A DNA stretch of 64,000 nt. It comes from Saprospiraceae bacterium (lineage in GTDB: Bacteria; Bacteroidota; Bacteroidia; Chitinophagales; Saprospiraceae). The notes below the pieces were generated by a model that was not told the DNA's origin, made no database searches, and worked only from the letters and a program-made list of their open reading frames with translations. How positions within the stretch are numbered: the first letter of the stretch is position 1; the number at the start of each line of letters is the position of its first letter. The stretch is taken from contig JAHDCZ010000001.1 in NCBI GenBank assembly GCA_020629615.1, forward strand, positions 1 through 64,000. Direction: 5' to 3'. A program made the translations under genes and the position numbers. Below are positions 8,955 through 20,200 of the stretch, piece after piece.

Positions 8955-10556
8955 CTACCCGCTCACTCCAGCGAAATGGATGCCGGTTAACTGATGCATT
9001 TTATAATCCAGGGTACTTAGATCACTCAACTTAAATTGTTGAATATTATCATAACCACAAGATCTAGCTATCACTTTCACTAGTTCGTTTGAGGCTCGGA
9101 AGAAATTATTGAGTTGATTTGCCGAAGACTCAATTACAAGTCTGGCACGAAGGTGATCCTTTTGGGTTGCTATTCCGACTGGACAATTATTACTTCCACA
9201 AGCTCTCATCCCCAAACAACCGATAGCTTGTAAAGCAGCATTAGATAAGGCAACGCCATCTGCTCCAAGCATTAGGGCTTTTGCAAAATCTTCAGGAACC
9301 CTTAGTCCACCTGTGATAATTAAACTGATATTTTTCGCGTCTTGATTGTCCAAGTGCTTTCGTGCTCGAGCCAATGCTGGAATCGTAGGAACATTGATAT
9401 TGTCTCTTAAAATAGTTGGAGCAGATCCAGTTCCACCTCCTCTTCCATCTAAAATAATATAATCGATACCGACATCCAAAGCAAAATCAATGTCTTTTTC
9501 AATATGGCTCGCTGCTAATTTGAATCCGATAGGAATACCCCCCGTTCTTTCTCTTACTTCAGTCGCTACTCTTCGAAAATCCTCGACAGTAATTAAATCC
9601 GGGAATGCCGCAGGAGAAATCGCAGCTTGCCCTTCATTAAGTCCTCTAACCTCTGCAATTTCTTTCGTAACCTTTGATCCAGGCAAATGCCCTCCAGTTC
9701 CCGTCTTAGCCCCTTGCCCTCCTTTAAAATGAAAAGCTTGTGCTTTTTTTACCTTTTCCCAAGAAAACCCAAATTTACCCGAGGCCAATTCGTAAAAATA
9801 TCTAGAATTGTTTTCTTGCTCTTCGGGTAGCATTCCTCCTTCCCCACTACAAATGCCTGTACCTGCCAATTCTGCTCCCATCGATAAAGCAATTTTTGCT
9901 TCTCGCGATAAAGCACCAAAACTCATATCGGATACAAAAAAAGGCATATCTAATTGTAATGGTTTGTTCGCCTTCGGACCTATGACTAATGAAGTTCTTA
10001 CTTCTTCATGATCTAATAAAGGTCGTGTTGCAAGTTGAGCTGGTAGAAATTGAATATCTGACCATTTCGGTAAGGTATTTCTATCAACACCCATTGAAGC
10101 CGAAGGTCCATGATGTCCAAAGTTCTTCAATCCATTTTGTGCTAGTTCTTTGATATACGCCGTATAGGGTTCTGTGTCCTCTGGATGAGTATCTGCATAA
10201 GCCCCTTGATAAATATTGCGCTTAAATATTTGTGGATTTACTTCGAGGTATTCATTAATTTCATTTTCATCTACATGAAGCCAGCCATCTTTAACTTCAG
10301 TTTTAAATTTATGCAACACTTCTTTATTATTGTATTCACTAACTCCGGTATCGTATCGATAATCCCATCCATGTAAACCACAAATTAAATTGTTGCCTTC
10401 GATAAATCCATCAGACATTAAAGCACCTCTATGAAGACATCTTCCATATAAAACAGAAACAGAATCATCATATTTAACGATCACTAAATCCAGCTCATTT
10501 ACTAGAGCGTGAGTTGGTATTCTATCTTCTAGTTTTGAAAGCTCAATCAATTTCAT
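8955..10556 (-). CDS. Rieske domain fused to glutamate synthase-type FMN domain
   Basis: Cytoplasmic redox protein of 533 aa. Residues 1-100 form a Rieske [2Fe-2S] domain with ligands Cys40-x-His42 and Cys59-x2-His62. Residues 130-533 correspond to the FMN-binding glutamate synthase domain (GltB central part). This part contains SFGALSREAKIAL, GEGGMLPEEQ, GGQGAKTGTGG, DGRGGGTGSAP and a [3Fe-4S] motif at Cys447-x5-Cys453-x4-Cys458 followed by PVGIATQ. There is no amidotransferase domain, so it is not a complete glutamate synthase. The substrate is unknown. The Rieske domain presumably passes electrons to or from the flavin and [3Fe-4S] cluster. It stands alone, 111 nt after the dioxygenase gene. 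Confidence 0.85.
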   Translation of the reverse strand: MKLIELSKLEDRIPTHALVNELDLVIVKYDDSVSVLYGRCLHRGALMSDGFIEGNNLICGLHGWDYRYDTGVSEYNNKEVLHKFKTEVKDGWLHVDENEINEYLEVNPQIFKRNIYQGAYADTHPEDTEPYTAYIKELAQNGLKNFGHHGPSASMGVDRNTLPKWSDIQFLPAQLATRPLLDHEEVRTSLVIGPKANKPLQLDMPFFVSDMSFGALSREAKIALSMGAELAGTGICSGEGGMLPEEQENNSRYFYELASGKFGFSWEKVKKAQAFHFKGGQGAKTGTGGHLPGSKVTKEIAEVRGLNEGQAAISPAAFPDLITVEDFRRVATEVRERTGGIPIGFKLAASHIEKDIDFALDVGIDYIILDGRGGGTGSAPTILRDNINVPTIPALARARKHLDNQDAKNISLIITGGLRVPEDFAKALMLGADGVALSNAALQAIGCLGMRACGSNNCPVGIATQKDHLRARLVIESSANQLNNFFRASNELVKVIARSCGYDNIQQFKLSDLSTLDYKMHQLTGIHFAGVSG

Positions 10557-10667
10557 AATTCTGTTTTTTTCTTAATATTACAATATTATACATTTAGAAA
10601 AAGAAAGGTTTATGGCATATTTGACAAAAAAATCAAATAAATTAAAAATTACCTCTGTAGTTTGAGC

Positions 10668-11291
10668 TTAGAGTTTCTTTTCGTTCTGTATTGCCTTTAA
10701 GTAGATATCAAAATTAAGACTGAGATTTCCATTTGTATCGGCTGGTATTAAGTCTAGAATTCTCAATTGTGCTTTAGGTTTGGAAGCCCATGGATCTGAT
10801 TCAATGTGCGGATCACCTTTGAAATAAATCTGTGATATCAGTTCTTTAGAATTTTTGGCACTTACTCTGTAATGGATATGAGCTGGTCGATATAATTCGC
10901 CATTCATATATTTTCCAGGAAGAATGGTTTTGAATTTATAGTTTCCATTTGAATCGGTTAAAATCCTGGCTCTTTGATTAAAATCAGGGGATTCATTATC
11001 GTATTCACCTTCTGTGTTACAATGCCAAATTTCAACTAAGGCATTCGAAATTGGAGTTTGACAATCGGACTTTAAAACCTTTCCTTCTAAGAAAATTCTA
11101 GCACCTTCTAGTCCTTCACTTGTCAAATCCGAACGCATTGGCGCATCAGCGCGATAAAAAGGGCCCAAAATATCATTGGTGGTTTCACAATCACCATTGA
11201 AAGATCCATCATCTCGTTGAACAATTGTTCCAAAAGTAGATACTCCGAAAACAGTTAATGATGACTTCTGAAGGAATTCTTTTCTGTTCAT
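10668..11291 (-). CDS. Intradiol ring-cleavage dioxygenase-like protein
   Basis: Member of the non-haem Fe(III) intradiol dioxygenase family (protocatechuate/catechol dioxygenase type), 207 aa. Probable iron ligands are Tyr97 (GEYDN), Tyr128 (PGKY), His138 and His140 (RPAHIHYRV). The conserved ILGPFYRADAP segment precedes the core at residues 41-51. The N-terminus (MNRKEFLQKSS plus a short hydrophobic stretch) resembles a Tat-type or lipid-anchor export signal but lacks a true twin arginine. This exported single-subunit type is common in Bacteroidota, and its natural substrate is usually unknown. No aromatic catabolism genes are adjacent, so a pathway is not assigned. Confidence 0.85.
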   Translation of the reverse strand: MNRKEFLQKSSLTVFGVSTFGTIVQRDDGSFNGDCETTNDILGPFYRADAPMRSDLTSEGLEGARIFLEGKVLKSDCQTPISNALVEIWHCNTEGEYDNESPDFNQRARILTDSNGNYKFKTILPGKYMNGELYRPAHIHYRVSAKNSKELISQIYFKGDPHIESDPWASKPKAQLRILDLIPADTNGNLSLNFDIYLKAIQNEKKL

Positions 11292-11391
11292 AAGCGGTTT
11301 TACTTAAATGTAGGAATACAGACTTTACATTTTCATTAACACGAATCTGAACTTCATTATTGTTATGAATATTTTAATAAAAACTTAAAAT

Positions 11392-12885
11392 CTAAGCACT
11401 CTCTCCTACGCCGTAGCGCCTTTCATCACCAACGGCTTCAGAACTTTCATTACTTAAAATAATAGAATGTGTTCCGCCAAAGTAAAGTGATTTTCCATTC
11501 CATTCTTTAAAGTTGATTGGACCAGAATACTCATGATCAAATCCATTTTCAGCGTTTAATTCGGAGCCATCAAAATATAATTTTGGAGAATGAACGGCTT
11601 TGTACAAAGGAAGATTAAAATGCAATGTATTAAGAATTGTTTGTGCTAGCATAAAGGGTATTCTTCCAGCACCGCCAGTACCCGTGACGAAAACGAGATC
11701 GTTTTGTTTTCGAACCATCGTTGGGGTCATCATGGATCGAAGTCTAGAGTTTTCTTGCCAACTATGGAATCCATTCGGCAATAAAGCCGCCTCACCCAAC
11801 ATATTATTCATCTGCATATCTGTTCCTTCAATAAAGTATCCACAACCTTCACCAATAGATGTAGTTAATGCGACTGCCATTCCATTTTTATCGACTATAT
11901 TAAAGTGCGAGGTACCTTGAGTGTTCAAGTTAGAATTTTCGTCCTCCGAGATAATATGAAAATTAGTTTTTAGATAATTGATCAATTCAGTGTCATTGTC
12001 TTTGAGCGAATGTATCAATTGATTAACCTCAAGTAATAAATCAAAATGCTCTTTTGAGTTGATTCTCAACTCTTTTGACAATTTAGATTCGATCGTTTTA
12101 AGTAGTGCCGCCAAAATTATCCCGCCAGAAGAAGGATAGTTTGTCGTATAAACCTCATATTCCTTCCAATGAAAACTCAAGGGTTCTCTAAAGATAGTTT
12201 TATAGTTTGCTAAGTCTTCTAAGGCAAGAGTTCCACCATTTTCCTGGCAGTCGAAAACCAATTTACGGGCAATTTCTCCTTTGTAGAATAGATCTGATCC
12301 TTCCAAAGCCATGCTTTCTAAAAAATCGGCTAAGTAAGGCATTTGGATTAATTCTCCCTCTTTCTTGGTTATTTCTTGATTAAAAAATATCTCTCGACCA
12401 CGAGGACTGATGCTAAAAATATCCTTTAACAATTCTAGATCAAGTGCTTGAAAGGTATTTAAAGCGATGCCTTCCTTTGCACTTCGAACAGCTTGAGATG
12501 CCAATTCTTTCATAGGAATACTGCCCCACTTCTCGTGCATCGCATACATACCACTAATTGCCCCAGGAGTTGCCATTGATCCCAATCCTACATGAAAGTC
12601 TTCGGTCGTGGGACCAAAATCAATCGTGACAGGATAAAAATCTAGACGTGATTCAACTTTCTTTGTCATCGGAGTTTGGCAAAAAAAATCTACCATCTCT
12701 ATTCCTTGATTTGGAACATTTACCAATGCAAAACCACCTGCGCCTGCAGATGCCATACAAGGCTCTGAAAGAAAGCTCATCCAATACGCAGCAATTGCGG
12801 CATCTACAGCATTTCCACCACTTAGCAATACTTCTTTTGCGGCTCGTAAAGTTTCTTCATGTCCCGCTGAAATAGAATATTTCAT
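11392..12885 (-). CDS. Gamma-glutamyltransferase family protein, probably cytoplasmic
   Basis: Ntn-hydrolase of the gamma-glutamyltranspeptidase family, 497 aa, which cleaves gamma-glutamyl bonds of glutathione or similar compounds after self-processing. The predicted nucleophile is Thr325 in GTSHFNIVD, at the start of the small subunit. It is followed by the MAVALTTSIGEGCG and NNMLGE segments typical of the family. The large-subunit start GGNAVDAAIAA (residues 23-33) and TPGAISGM are also conserved. Unlike periplasmic GGT it has no signal peptide and begins directly with the catalytic fold. It is shorter than the usual ~570 aa. It starts 2 nt after the DUF4403 gene, so the two are probably cotranscribed. 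Confidence 0.87.
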   Translation of the reverse strand: MKYSISAGHEETLRAAKEVLLSGGNAVDAAIAAYWMSFLSEPCMASAGAGGFALVNVPNQGIEMVDFFCQTPMTKKVESRLDFYPVTIDFGPTTEDFHVGLGSMATPGAISGMYAMHEKWGSIPMKELASQAVRSAKEGIALNTFQALDLELLKDIFSISPRGREIFFNQEITKKEGELIQMPYLADFLESMALEGSDLFYKGEIARKLVFDCQENGGTLALEDLANYKTIFREPLSFHWKEYEVYTTNYPSSGGIILAALLKTIESKLSKELRINSKEHFDLLLEVNQLIHSLKDNDTELINYLKTNFHIISEDENSNLNTQGTSHFNIVDKNGMAVALTTSIGEGCGYFIEGTDMQMNNMLGEAALLPNGFHSWQENSRLRSMMTPTMVRKQNDLVFVTGTGGAGRIPFMLAQTILNTLHFNLPLYKAVHSPKLYFDGSELNAENGFDHEYSGPINFKEWNGKSLYFGGTHSIILSNESSEAVGDERRYGVGESA

Positions 12886-12887
12886 TT

Positions 12888-14123
12888 TTAAGCTTCTTTT
12901 GAACTGGAAAGTTGATTGATTGCAATTTGAAGATCTAGTTGTTCGGTGTTTAACATGGCTTGCAATCCTTTTGGTTTAAGAAGTAAGGATTCCAATTTAA
13001 TGGGTTGTGCTTCTAGTTTTATTTTTATCGCCTCTGATCCTTTGACAGATTGATTAAGATCATTGGTATGGACTTCGAGGATTGAATTAATATCTAGAGG
13101 AAAATAATTTTCCAATCTACTTTCGATGATTTTACTTATTACTGGTGCTCCAAGTTTATGAAATATATTCTTAGCTTTTAAATTGACGTTTTCGTCTTCA
13201 ATCAGAATGCATCCATTCTCTAATGTTATATCTCCGAAGATTTCTAAATTGGCTTCGATGGGTTTGGTCAATTGAAAATCTAGTTTTAGTGATTCATCAT
13301 AATTTATATTTAAATCCGTGACTTGTATTTGTTGACCTCCCATATCCAAATTAGTAATTTGATTTAAGATAATAGGTTTCAACACATCATAGGTAAGATT
13401 CAAATCTAGTTGATTATGATCAGACGAAATAACCTCAGATTTCCACTCAAAACAAGGAATAGTATAATCATCTAATTGATGAATTTGATCTTGAACTTTT
13501 AGTTTTCCTCTAAATCCTATTTCAACAGAAATATAAGTTTCAGAATCAATAAAATAAGACATGTGAACTTCGTTCAAATTAAAACTTGCGTAAAAGTGAA
13601 GATCACCTGGAATGGGTATACCTTGGTATAAAGTTTGAAACTGTTGATTCATTAGCTGATGAAAATCTAAGTTTTTGTGAATCATTTCATCTACGTGATC
13701 TAAAAGTCTTTCTTTGGTTTTATCCAAGGCATAATCTGCTAGTGATTCAATAGGGATATTAAGAATCCCCATCTTTACTTTGGGATCAACAAGCCACTCA
13801 TGATCCATTAATTCAGAATTAGTACTCAAAGAAAAATCCTTCTCAATTTGAACTTGAATTTTAAAATCAAAATAAAGTTTCCCGTTTGCTTCCAAGGTAA
13901 ACAAACCTTCAGGTTTATACATTTTCAGAGATAAAGGAAGTCTTAATAAGAATTCTTTCTCTTGTGCTTTCAAGGCAATTTCACCATCAATTTCAGCTTG
14001 AATTTTGAAACCATTGTATTCCATTTCTTCGGACATCAATTGTCTAAATGATGTTACGATCTGTTCTATAATTAAAGTTTTCGAAAGCCGAAGAACAATA
14101 GGTTTAAATGCAGATGAATTCAT
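12888..14123 (-). CDS. DUF4403-like lipid-binding-fold protein
   Basis: Protein of 411 aa resembling DUF4403. It has repeated long beta-strand-rich halves and the characteristic central region WLVDPKVKMGILNIPIESLADYAL followed by an amphipathic helix with DEMIHKNLDFHQLMNQ. A second, similar half (from about 240 to 380) has DITLENGCILIEDENVNLK. Members are often envelope proteins, but no signal peptide or lipobox is visible at this start. The start may therefore be wrong or the protein may be cytoplasmic. It is cotranscribed with the gamma-glutamyltransferase gene (2 nt gap). No function can be given. Confidence 0.6.
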   Translation of the reverse strand: MNSSAFKPIVLRLSKTLIIEQIVTSFRQLMSEEMEYNGFKIQAEIDGEIALKAQEKEFLLRLPLSLKMYKPEGLFTLEANGKLYFDFKIQVQIEKDFSLSTNSELMDHEWLVDPKVKMGILNIPIESLADYALDKTKERLLDHVDEMIHKNLDFHQLMNQQFQTLYQGIPIPGDLHFYASFNLNEVHMSYFIDSETYISVEIGFRGKLKVQDQIHQLDDYTIPCFEWKSEVISSDHNQLDLNLTYDVLKPIILNQITNLDMGGQQIQVTDLNINYDESLKLDFQLTKPIEANLEIFGDITLENGCILIEDENVNLKAKNIFHKLGAPVISKIIESRLENYFPLDINSILEVHTNDLNQSVKGSEAIKIKLEAQPIKLESLLLKPKGLQAMLNTEQLDLQIAINQLSSSKEA

Positions 14124-14208
14124 ATTATAAAAATATATAATATGAATGAACTAAACTAGTTGAATACGTTAAAATATTACAAAAGGAGAAGAAGGATTTA
14201 GTTTAATC

Positions 14209-14237
14209 AAAAGGAGGAGCACAATTACTCCTCTTTT
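14209..14237 (-). terminator. Intrinsic terminator after giant surface protein 1
   Basis: On the minus strand AAAAGAGGAG is followed by a loop and CTCCTCCTTTT. This is an AGGAG/CTCCT stem extended by A-T pairs with one bulged C, ending in four T. It lies 16 nt beyond the stop codon. Confidence 0.65.
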
Positions 14238-14252
14238 CAATTGTTCTTGTAA

Positions 14253-17200
14253 TTATTCGATATATATCATTTTTTTTCGAATGATATCATTTTTGAATTG
14301 TAGTTCGATGAGATACACTCCACTATTCTTCAAATCTTCTTTGGTAATTTCTAGAATATGATTTCCTTCTTCTAGACTTAACAATTCTTGCATCTGAATT
14401 TGACCTTGGGCATTATAGATTTTAAAGCTTAGCGCTCCATCTTCAGGGATTGAATAATGTAAATATGTCTTATCGCTCCATGGATTCGGAACATTTTGAT
14501 CCACTCTAAATGTATTTGTTTCAAATCCCTCATCGCGTATATTTACTAACAATTTTTGAACCTTTTCATTCACATACAACTCGTGATTTAATCCATCCGA
14601 AGATAAACTAAACTTGTCTGTTATTATATCTTCTCGTTGATCCAATGCGATGTAAAAAAGAGCTTTGTCTACGTCATCCAATTTTACTGGCAGACCGCTA
14701 GGAGAATACCATAGTATATTTAATTTTCCTTCTTTTTGGAAATAATTAATTCCAGACATTTCTAAGGCTCCAGAGATAAGATTTTCAATTTTCCCATTAA
14801 AATCCAAACTCAATTGGAATCCATCAACACTTATTTCTTTTGTTCCATATACGGGTATCAATTTCTGACCTTCTATTTCTTTCACCATCCTAGGTATTTC
14901 GAATACAACTTCTACCCCACTTCTAAGTTCTATACTTTCTTCTCTTAGGTTAGTTTCCACACTTCCATTCACATCACCTGTCTTCACTCCAACAAAATTG
15001 ATCTCCATATCCTCTGATAAATTATCAATCTCATATTGCTCTGGCAATACTTCCAACCACGGATTGTCTGGATCATTAAAACTATACAAGCCGTCTATAA
15101 ATCTCCAACTCGTATTATTAGGAAACTCATCATATATACCTAAAATCACCTTTCTTAATTCTATCAAATCCAAAGCCGTTATTTCCTCACTTCTATTGAT
15201 ATCCGCTGCAATCAGATCGTATGGATTTGACAAACTCTGTAGTCCCAAAATGTGTTTTTGTATCAACACCAAATCTAAGGTACTTACTCCATTCATCACA
15301 TCATCATTTTTCTCAGGAACCACTACGTAATTTCCACCCATTGGCATCTCTCCAAAACCATACTCTCCTTCTTCCCCTGTCATATCTTGAAAATTTGCAT
15401 CACCAGTCAGGTTAACCTTCACTTCTTCCACATCCTCTTCATATTGATTTTCTATCTGACCTTCTATCGACACCAAACCACCGGTATTACATAAGCTGAC
15501 ATTATTATCATCAATCACTTCAATAAAGGTTTCACAGAAAGATTGATTCCCATTAATATCAGTTACATACAATGCGACGTTTTGAATTCCAATGTCATCA
15601 CAATCGTATATCAGCTCTGTCACAAATCCCTCAGCATCAAAACTCAAGGTGACTGGATATCCACAAACATGAGCACTTCCACCATCGAAGTATGATGGGT
15701 TCAACAGAACCATTTCTGTATCTAATTCTCCATCTCCATCAGTATCCATGCCAAGCAATTGAGTACTTAAACCATTAATACATACTGCCGTCGGTGGTTT
15801 TACATTGACTACTTCAAACATCTGGGTTCCTTCAGTAAAATTCCCACAACCATCTGTGACTCGCCAGGTAATTTCATAATTCCCTATTGGATATTCTCCA
15901 CTAAGGTCATTATTATTGCCAACATAGTCAGCTATGCCATCCCCATCGGCATCGATCTCATAGGACCACACCAAGTCTTCCTCACTAGTACAAGCATCTA
16001 TACCCATTGCCATCAAGCTCAGTTGACCATCCATACATTCGGCATCCAAGGTTTCCACTATAACTGTCGATAAATCACTTGTGATTTGTGGAACACTCGT
16101 TTCATTTATTTTAATCACTTGCTGATGTGTCCATTGTGCAAATCCTCCTGCAATTGGCTGACACCAGTCGATCACAGTCCATGTTCGAACAATTTTAAAG
16201 CAGGCATTATCTCCTTGTACAAAATTGAATACATCATCAACATAGTTAAATGCGACTAGATCACATGGACCATCATCTAGGATAGGCTCACTATTTATTG
16301 CAGGTAAGTCTGCTGGCAAAATATCTGTCACGCCACAAGCTTCGCCTTCATAGTCTGCTGGCCACGTTATATCTGAGGCTAAGATCGGAGTATTGTTGGT
16401 AAAACTGATCACCTGTGTACAAGTTTGGGTCAAGCCCGAATGGCTAATAATACTAAATTCCCTTAGCAATGTTCCTGTACCACACTGATCAAAATCTTCG
16501 GTCGTCACCTCCATCACTTCTTGGGTTGTCTGGCAATTATCACTTACTGTTGCAACCCCAAATATAGCATCCAAGTTGTTCAAATCGTAGTTGGTGGTGC
16601 AAGGAACTGTCATATTTCCGGGGCAGGTCAATACCGGTTCTATCTTATCTTGAACCGCTACATTGATCATACAATCGGTATAATTTCCTGCAGCATCATA
16701 AACTCGCAACTGCAACATTTGTTCTGTTCCGACATCTAAGCAACAGAACGTTACACTTTGTCCAAGCACTGAGTTTCCAACTACACCACAAGCATCTGTC
16801 ATCCTTCTTACTTCAAAGCGATCGATTCCACAATTATCATATGATCCATCATCAAAGGATTCGGCGGAAGCCACTACAGTTCCATTTTGTTTGATGGACA
16901 CTACTGTATTTCCTTCACAGATTGCAATCGGTTGTGTCTCATCAGCTATTGTCAAGGTCATTGTGCAACTATTGCTATTTCCACAAGCATCGTACGCCGT
17001 ATAGGTGATCAAATGATCTCCAACGGGAAGAGTCGCTGTTCCTCCATTCTCATTATCATTGAAACCACCGGGATAAGTTACATCCACTTCTATAGGATTA
17101 CTACAATTATCGCTCACTGTTGCACTTGGCAAGCTTACGGTACCTTCACAATTATTGAATCCATCGCTCGTGCTCAAGGTGATATTGGATGGACAATTAA

Positions 17201-20200
17201 TCGTTGGACCATTCAAATCTTTGATATCGATTAATTGCATCCAAATCATTGGCCCTACTATTCCTGAGCAATACCATTCGCCCACCTGCCATTCTCTTAA
17301 AATTTGAGTGTGGCAACTTGAATTCACTAATACTTCATCCGTGTAACTTGCAAATCCATTACAGAAATTATCAGGCAACATCGGAAATAATGGATTACCC
17401 AAATACATTGGCACTCCGGTTACACTTGGATCTGGATGACCATTTACATCTGTTGCATAGGAAGCATCACATGCAAAATTGATATTTGTAGACAATGGAA
17501 ATACCACTGATCCCAAGTCTATTCTTTCCAAACTAATCACTTGAGTACAGACATTGCTAACATTTCCATAAGCATCTACTGCTTGCCAAGTCTTCGTTAT
17601 CCGACCTGTATAAGATGGATCGCAAAACAAATTTTCATGCACCTCGCTCAATAAGATTAAATCTGAACCGCAATTGTCCATGATCACTGGGTCGGTCGCA
17701 TCTTCGATCGCATTGCAAGCCAAATCCTCATCCACACATACGATTGTCGGAGAAAACTTGTCTTCTATGAATATTTCACCCCAGCAGCTCAAGTGATCAC
17801 AAACAGAACTTAATGAAACCGATACAAAGAACGTTTGTCCTAAATCTATAGGTTCAAAAACATTATCCACGACATTTCCATTTACATCCGTGATAATGAT
17901 AGAATACTCACTTAATGGCAATTCAATTTCTGACAAGATTATTGCGGCCGTAATGGTGGCCTGACAATTTTCGTCTAAACTGACATTAAGGTGTCCTTTA
18001 CAAGATAATCCATCAGGACAAGCGAATAATTTTGCAGGATCATGATCGTCCTCATCAATTAAACCATTATCCGTTATTAGGTCATCAGTGTGAGTAAAAA
18101 TTTCTCCACCTATATCATTGTCTTTATTTGTATCAGGATAACTGTCCATATCCAAATTGGATAGATCTTGTCCGACCATATTACTCATGCCGTAGATTTC
18201 CGCATATCCCAGTAGGTTATGGTTATCAATCGAAGATTTAGCGGCGGTAAATAATTCTACCTCTAAAGAATCTTCTGGAAATAATGCTCCATTATAAATA
18301 TAAGATGCATTAGATCCTATCATAGTCCACTTTGGATTAAGGGACAAATCGATACTAAGATCTTCTGGTGTATAAAACATTAGTTTTACATCTTGAACAG
18401 GTTCCATACCTTGATTATAAACTGTGATTTCCCATCTAGAAGTATCCTCGGCAAAAACAAATTCTTCTGTTGCGGTCATCTTCAAAGCCAAATCGTATAA
18501 TTGAAGATCCTGACATGTATTATCTTCCAAATCCATAACTCCATCATTATTAGCATCTAGAAGTGCCTGATTATAAGTTCCTGTTCCTGGACCATCACAC
18601 TGAGAATAATAACCATCACCAACATTAGTATTTGACAATTGCAATGACATGATTACCGTTACCGTAAAGGTGTAAGTTTCTCCAGAAGGAATATTTCGAT
18701 CATTGGTCAATTCCCAAAGTGAACTATTCGGATCTAATGAACCACCAGAACCAAAACTAGAAGAAAAACTAGCCATTTCAATCAATAAATCATCATCATA
18801 ATCCGGAGCATCAAACAAATCGAAAAGCCCTGCTCTTCCTCCTTGATTTTCAACTATGATTTCATAAGTAAGAGTAAATGTACCGTCTTCATTTGGAATA
18901 TTTTCGATGACTTGTTTATGTAAAACGAGATAATCCAAATCGGCACAAGCATTATCATAATCATCTCCAATTCCATCATTATTGGTATCAATGATCGCAA
19001 CATTATTCACCCCTTTATTCGGATCATTAGAATCACAATTAATATAAACGTTGTCCCCATCGGACTCTTCAGAAAGATCAAGAATTGCTGTAACAATTAC
19101 GGTATAAACATGTGTCGAATTGGAATCGATGGATTGATCATCTGCCAAATTCCATATCAAATCTGAAGGCAGCAGCGTTCCGTTTAAACCAATATTTGTA
19201 GAGAACGAAGACGAAATTATTTCCAAATCATCATCATACAATGGCGTATCCCATAAATCATAGCTTCCGATAGCACCACCAGTATTACTGACTAATATTT
19301 CATAAATCGTGGTATAAGACAGATCAGGATTTTCTGTCATTGAAATCATCTCCTTTCTAATACTTATCGCAGGAAGGTCTCCACATGAATTATCCGAATC
19401 ATCATATATACCATCTCCATTAGTATCAATAAAAGCTTGATTAAAAAGTCCTTGGCCTCCAAGAGGGTTAGTATCACATGCGTCATATACGTTATCCCCG
19501 ACCTCATCATTCAAATTAAGACTCACATTGATCATTAAAGTATAAATATCAGTATCACCGGGATCTAAGCTCTGATTGCTATTTAGTGTCCAACCTTCAT
19601 TAGGCACTACAGAAGAAAGCGTCTCACCAGTCAACAAGGTACTAGTATAACTCGCATAATTAATTGCGATATCGTCATCGTATTGAGGCAAATCTCTTAG
19701 TTCGTACTCTCCTATCAAACCTCCATAATTGGACACCATTATAGTGTAAACAAGATCATACGATCCATCATTTTTTTGCTCACTGAGATTGATAAAATTC
19801 TTTTGAACATTCAATATTGGAACCTCTCCGCAGGCCGAATCAAAAATATCTAAAACACCATCATCATTCGCGTCAAGCGCAGAAGTATTAAAGATCCCAT
19901 TCCCAGATGAGCCATTACACGCACTGTAGATATTATCACCGATCAAATCGTTATCTAAATCAATTGATACATTTAAATTCAAATAATAAGTGTGGCTTTG
20001 TGATGGATCAATATCTTCATCACTGGCAAGGATCCAACCATGCGGACTGGGTAGGATTACATCCAAGGATCCGCTGTTATTCGTGTTACTCGTAAAACTA
20101 GCAGAATTCATGACAATATCATCATCGTATTGAGGAAGGTCATATAGCGTATACGAATCAGAAAGACCCCCTTCATTTTCAACAATGATTTGATAGATTA

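Noticed and set aside
10668-11291. Aromatic compound degradation pathway
   Set aside because: The intradiol dioxygenase-like gene has no neighbouring genes for upstream or downstream steps. Similar orphan exported members are common, so no pathway is claimed.
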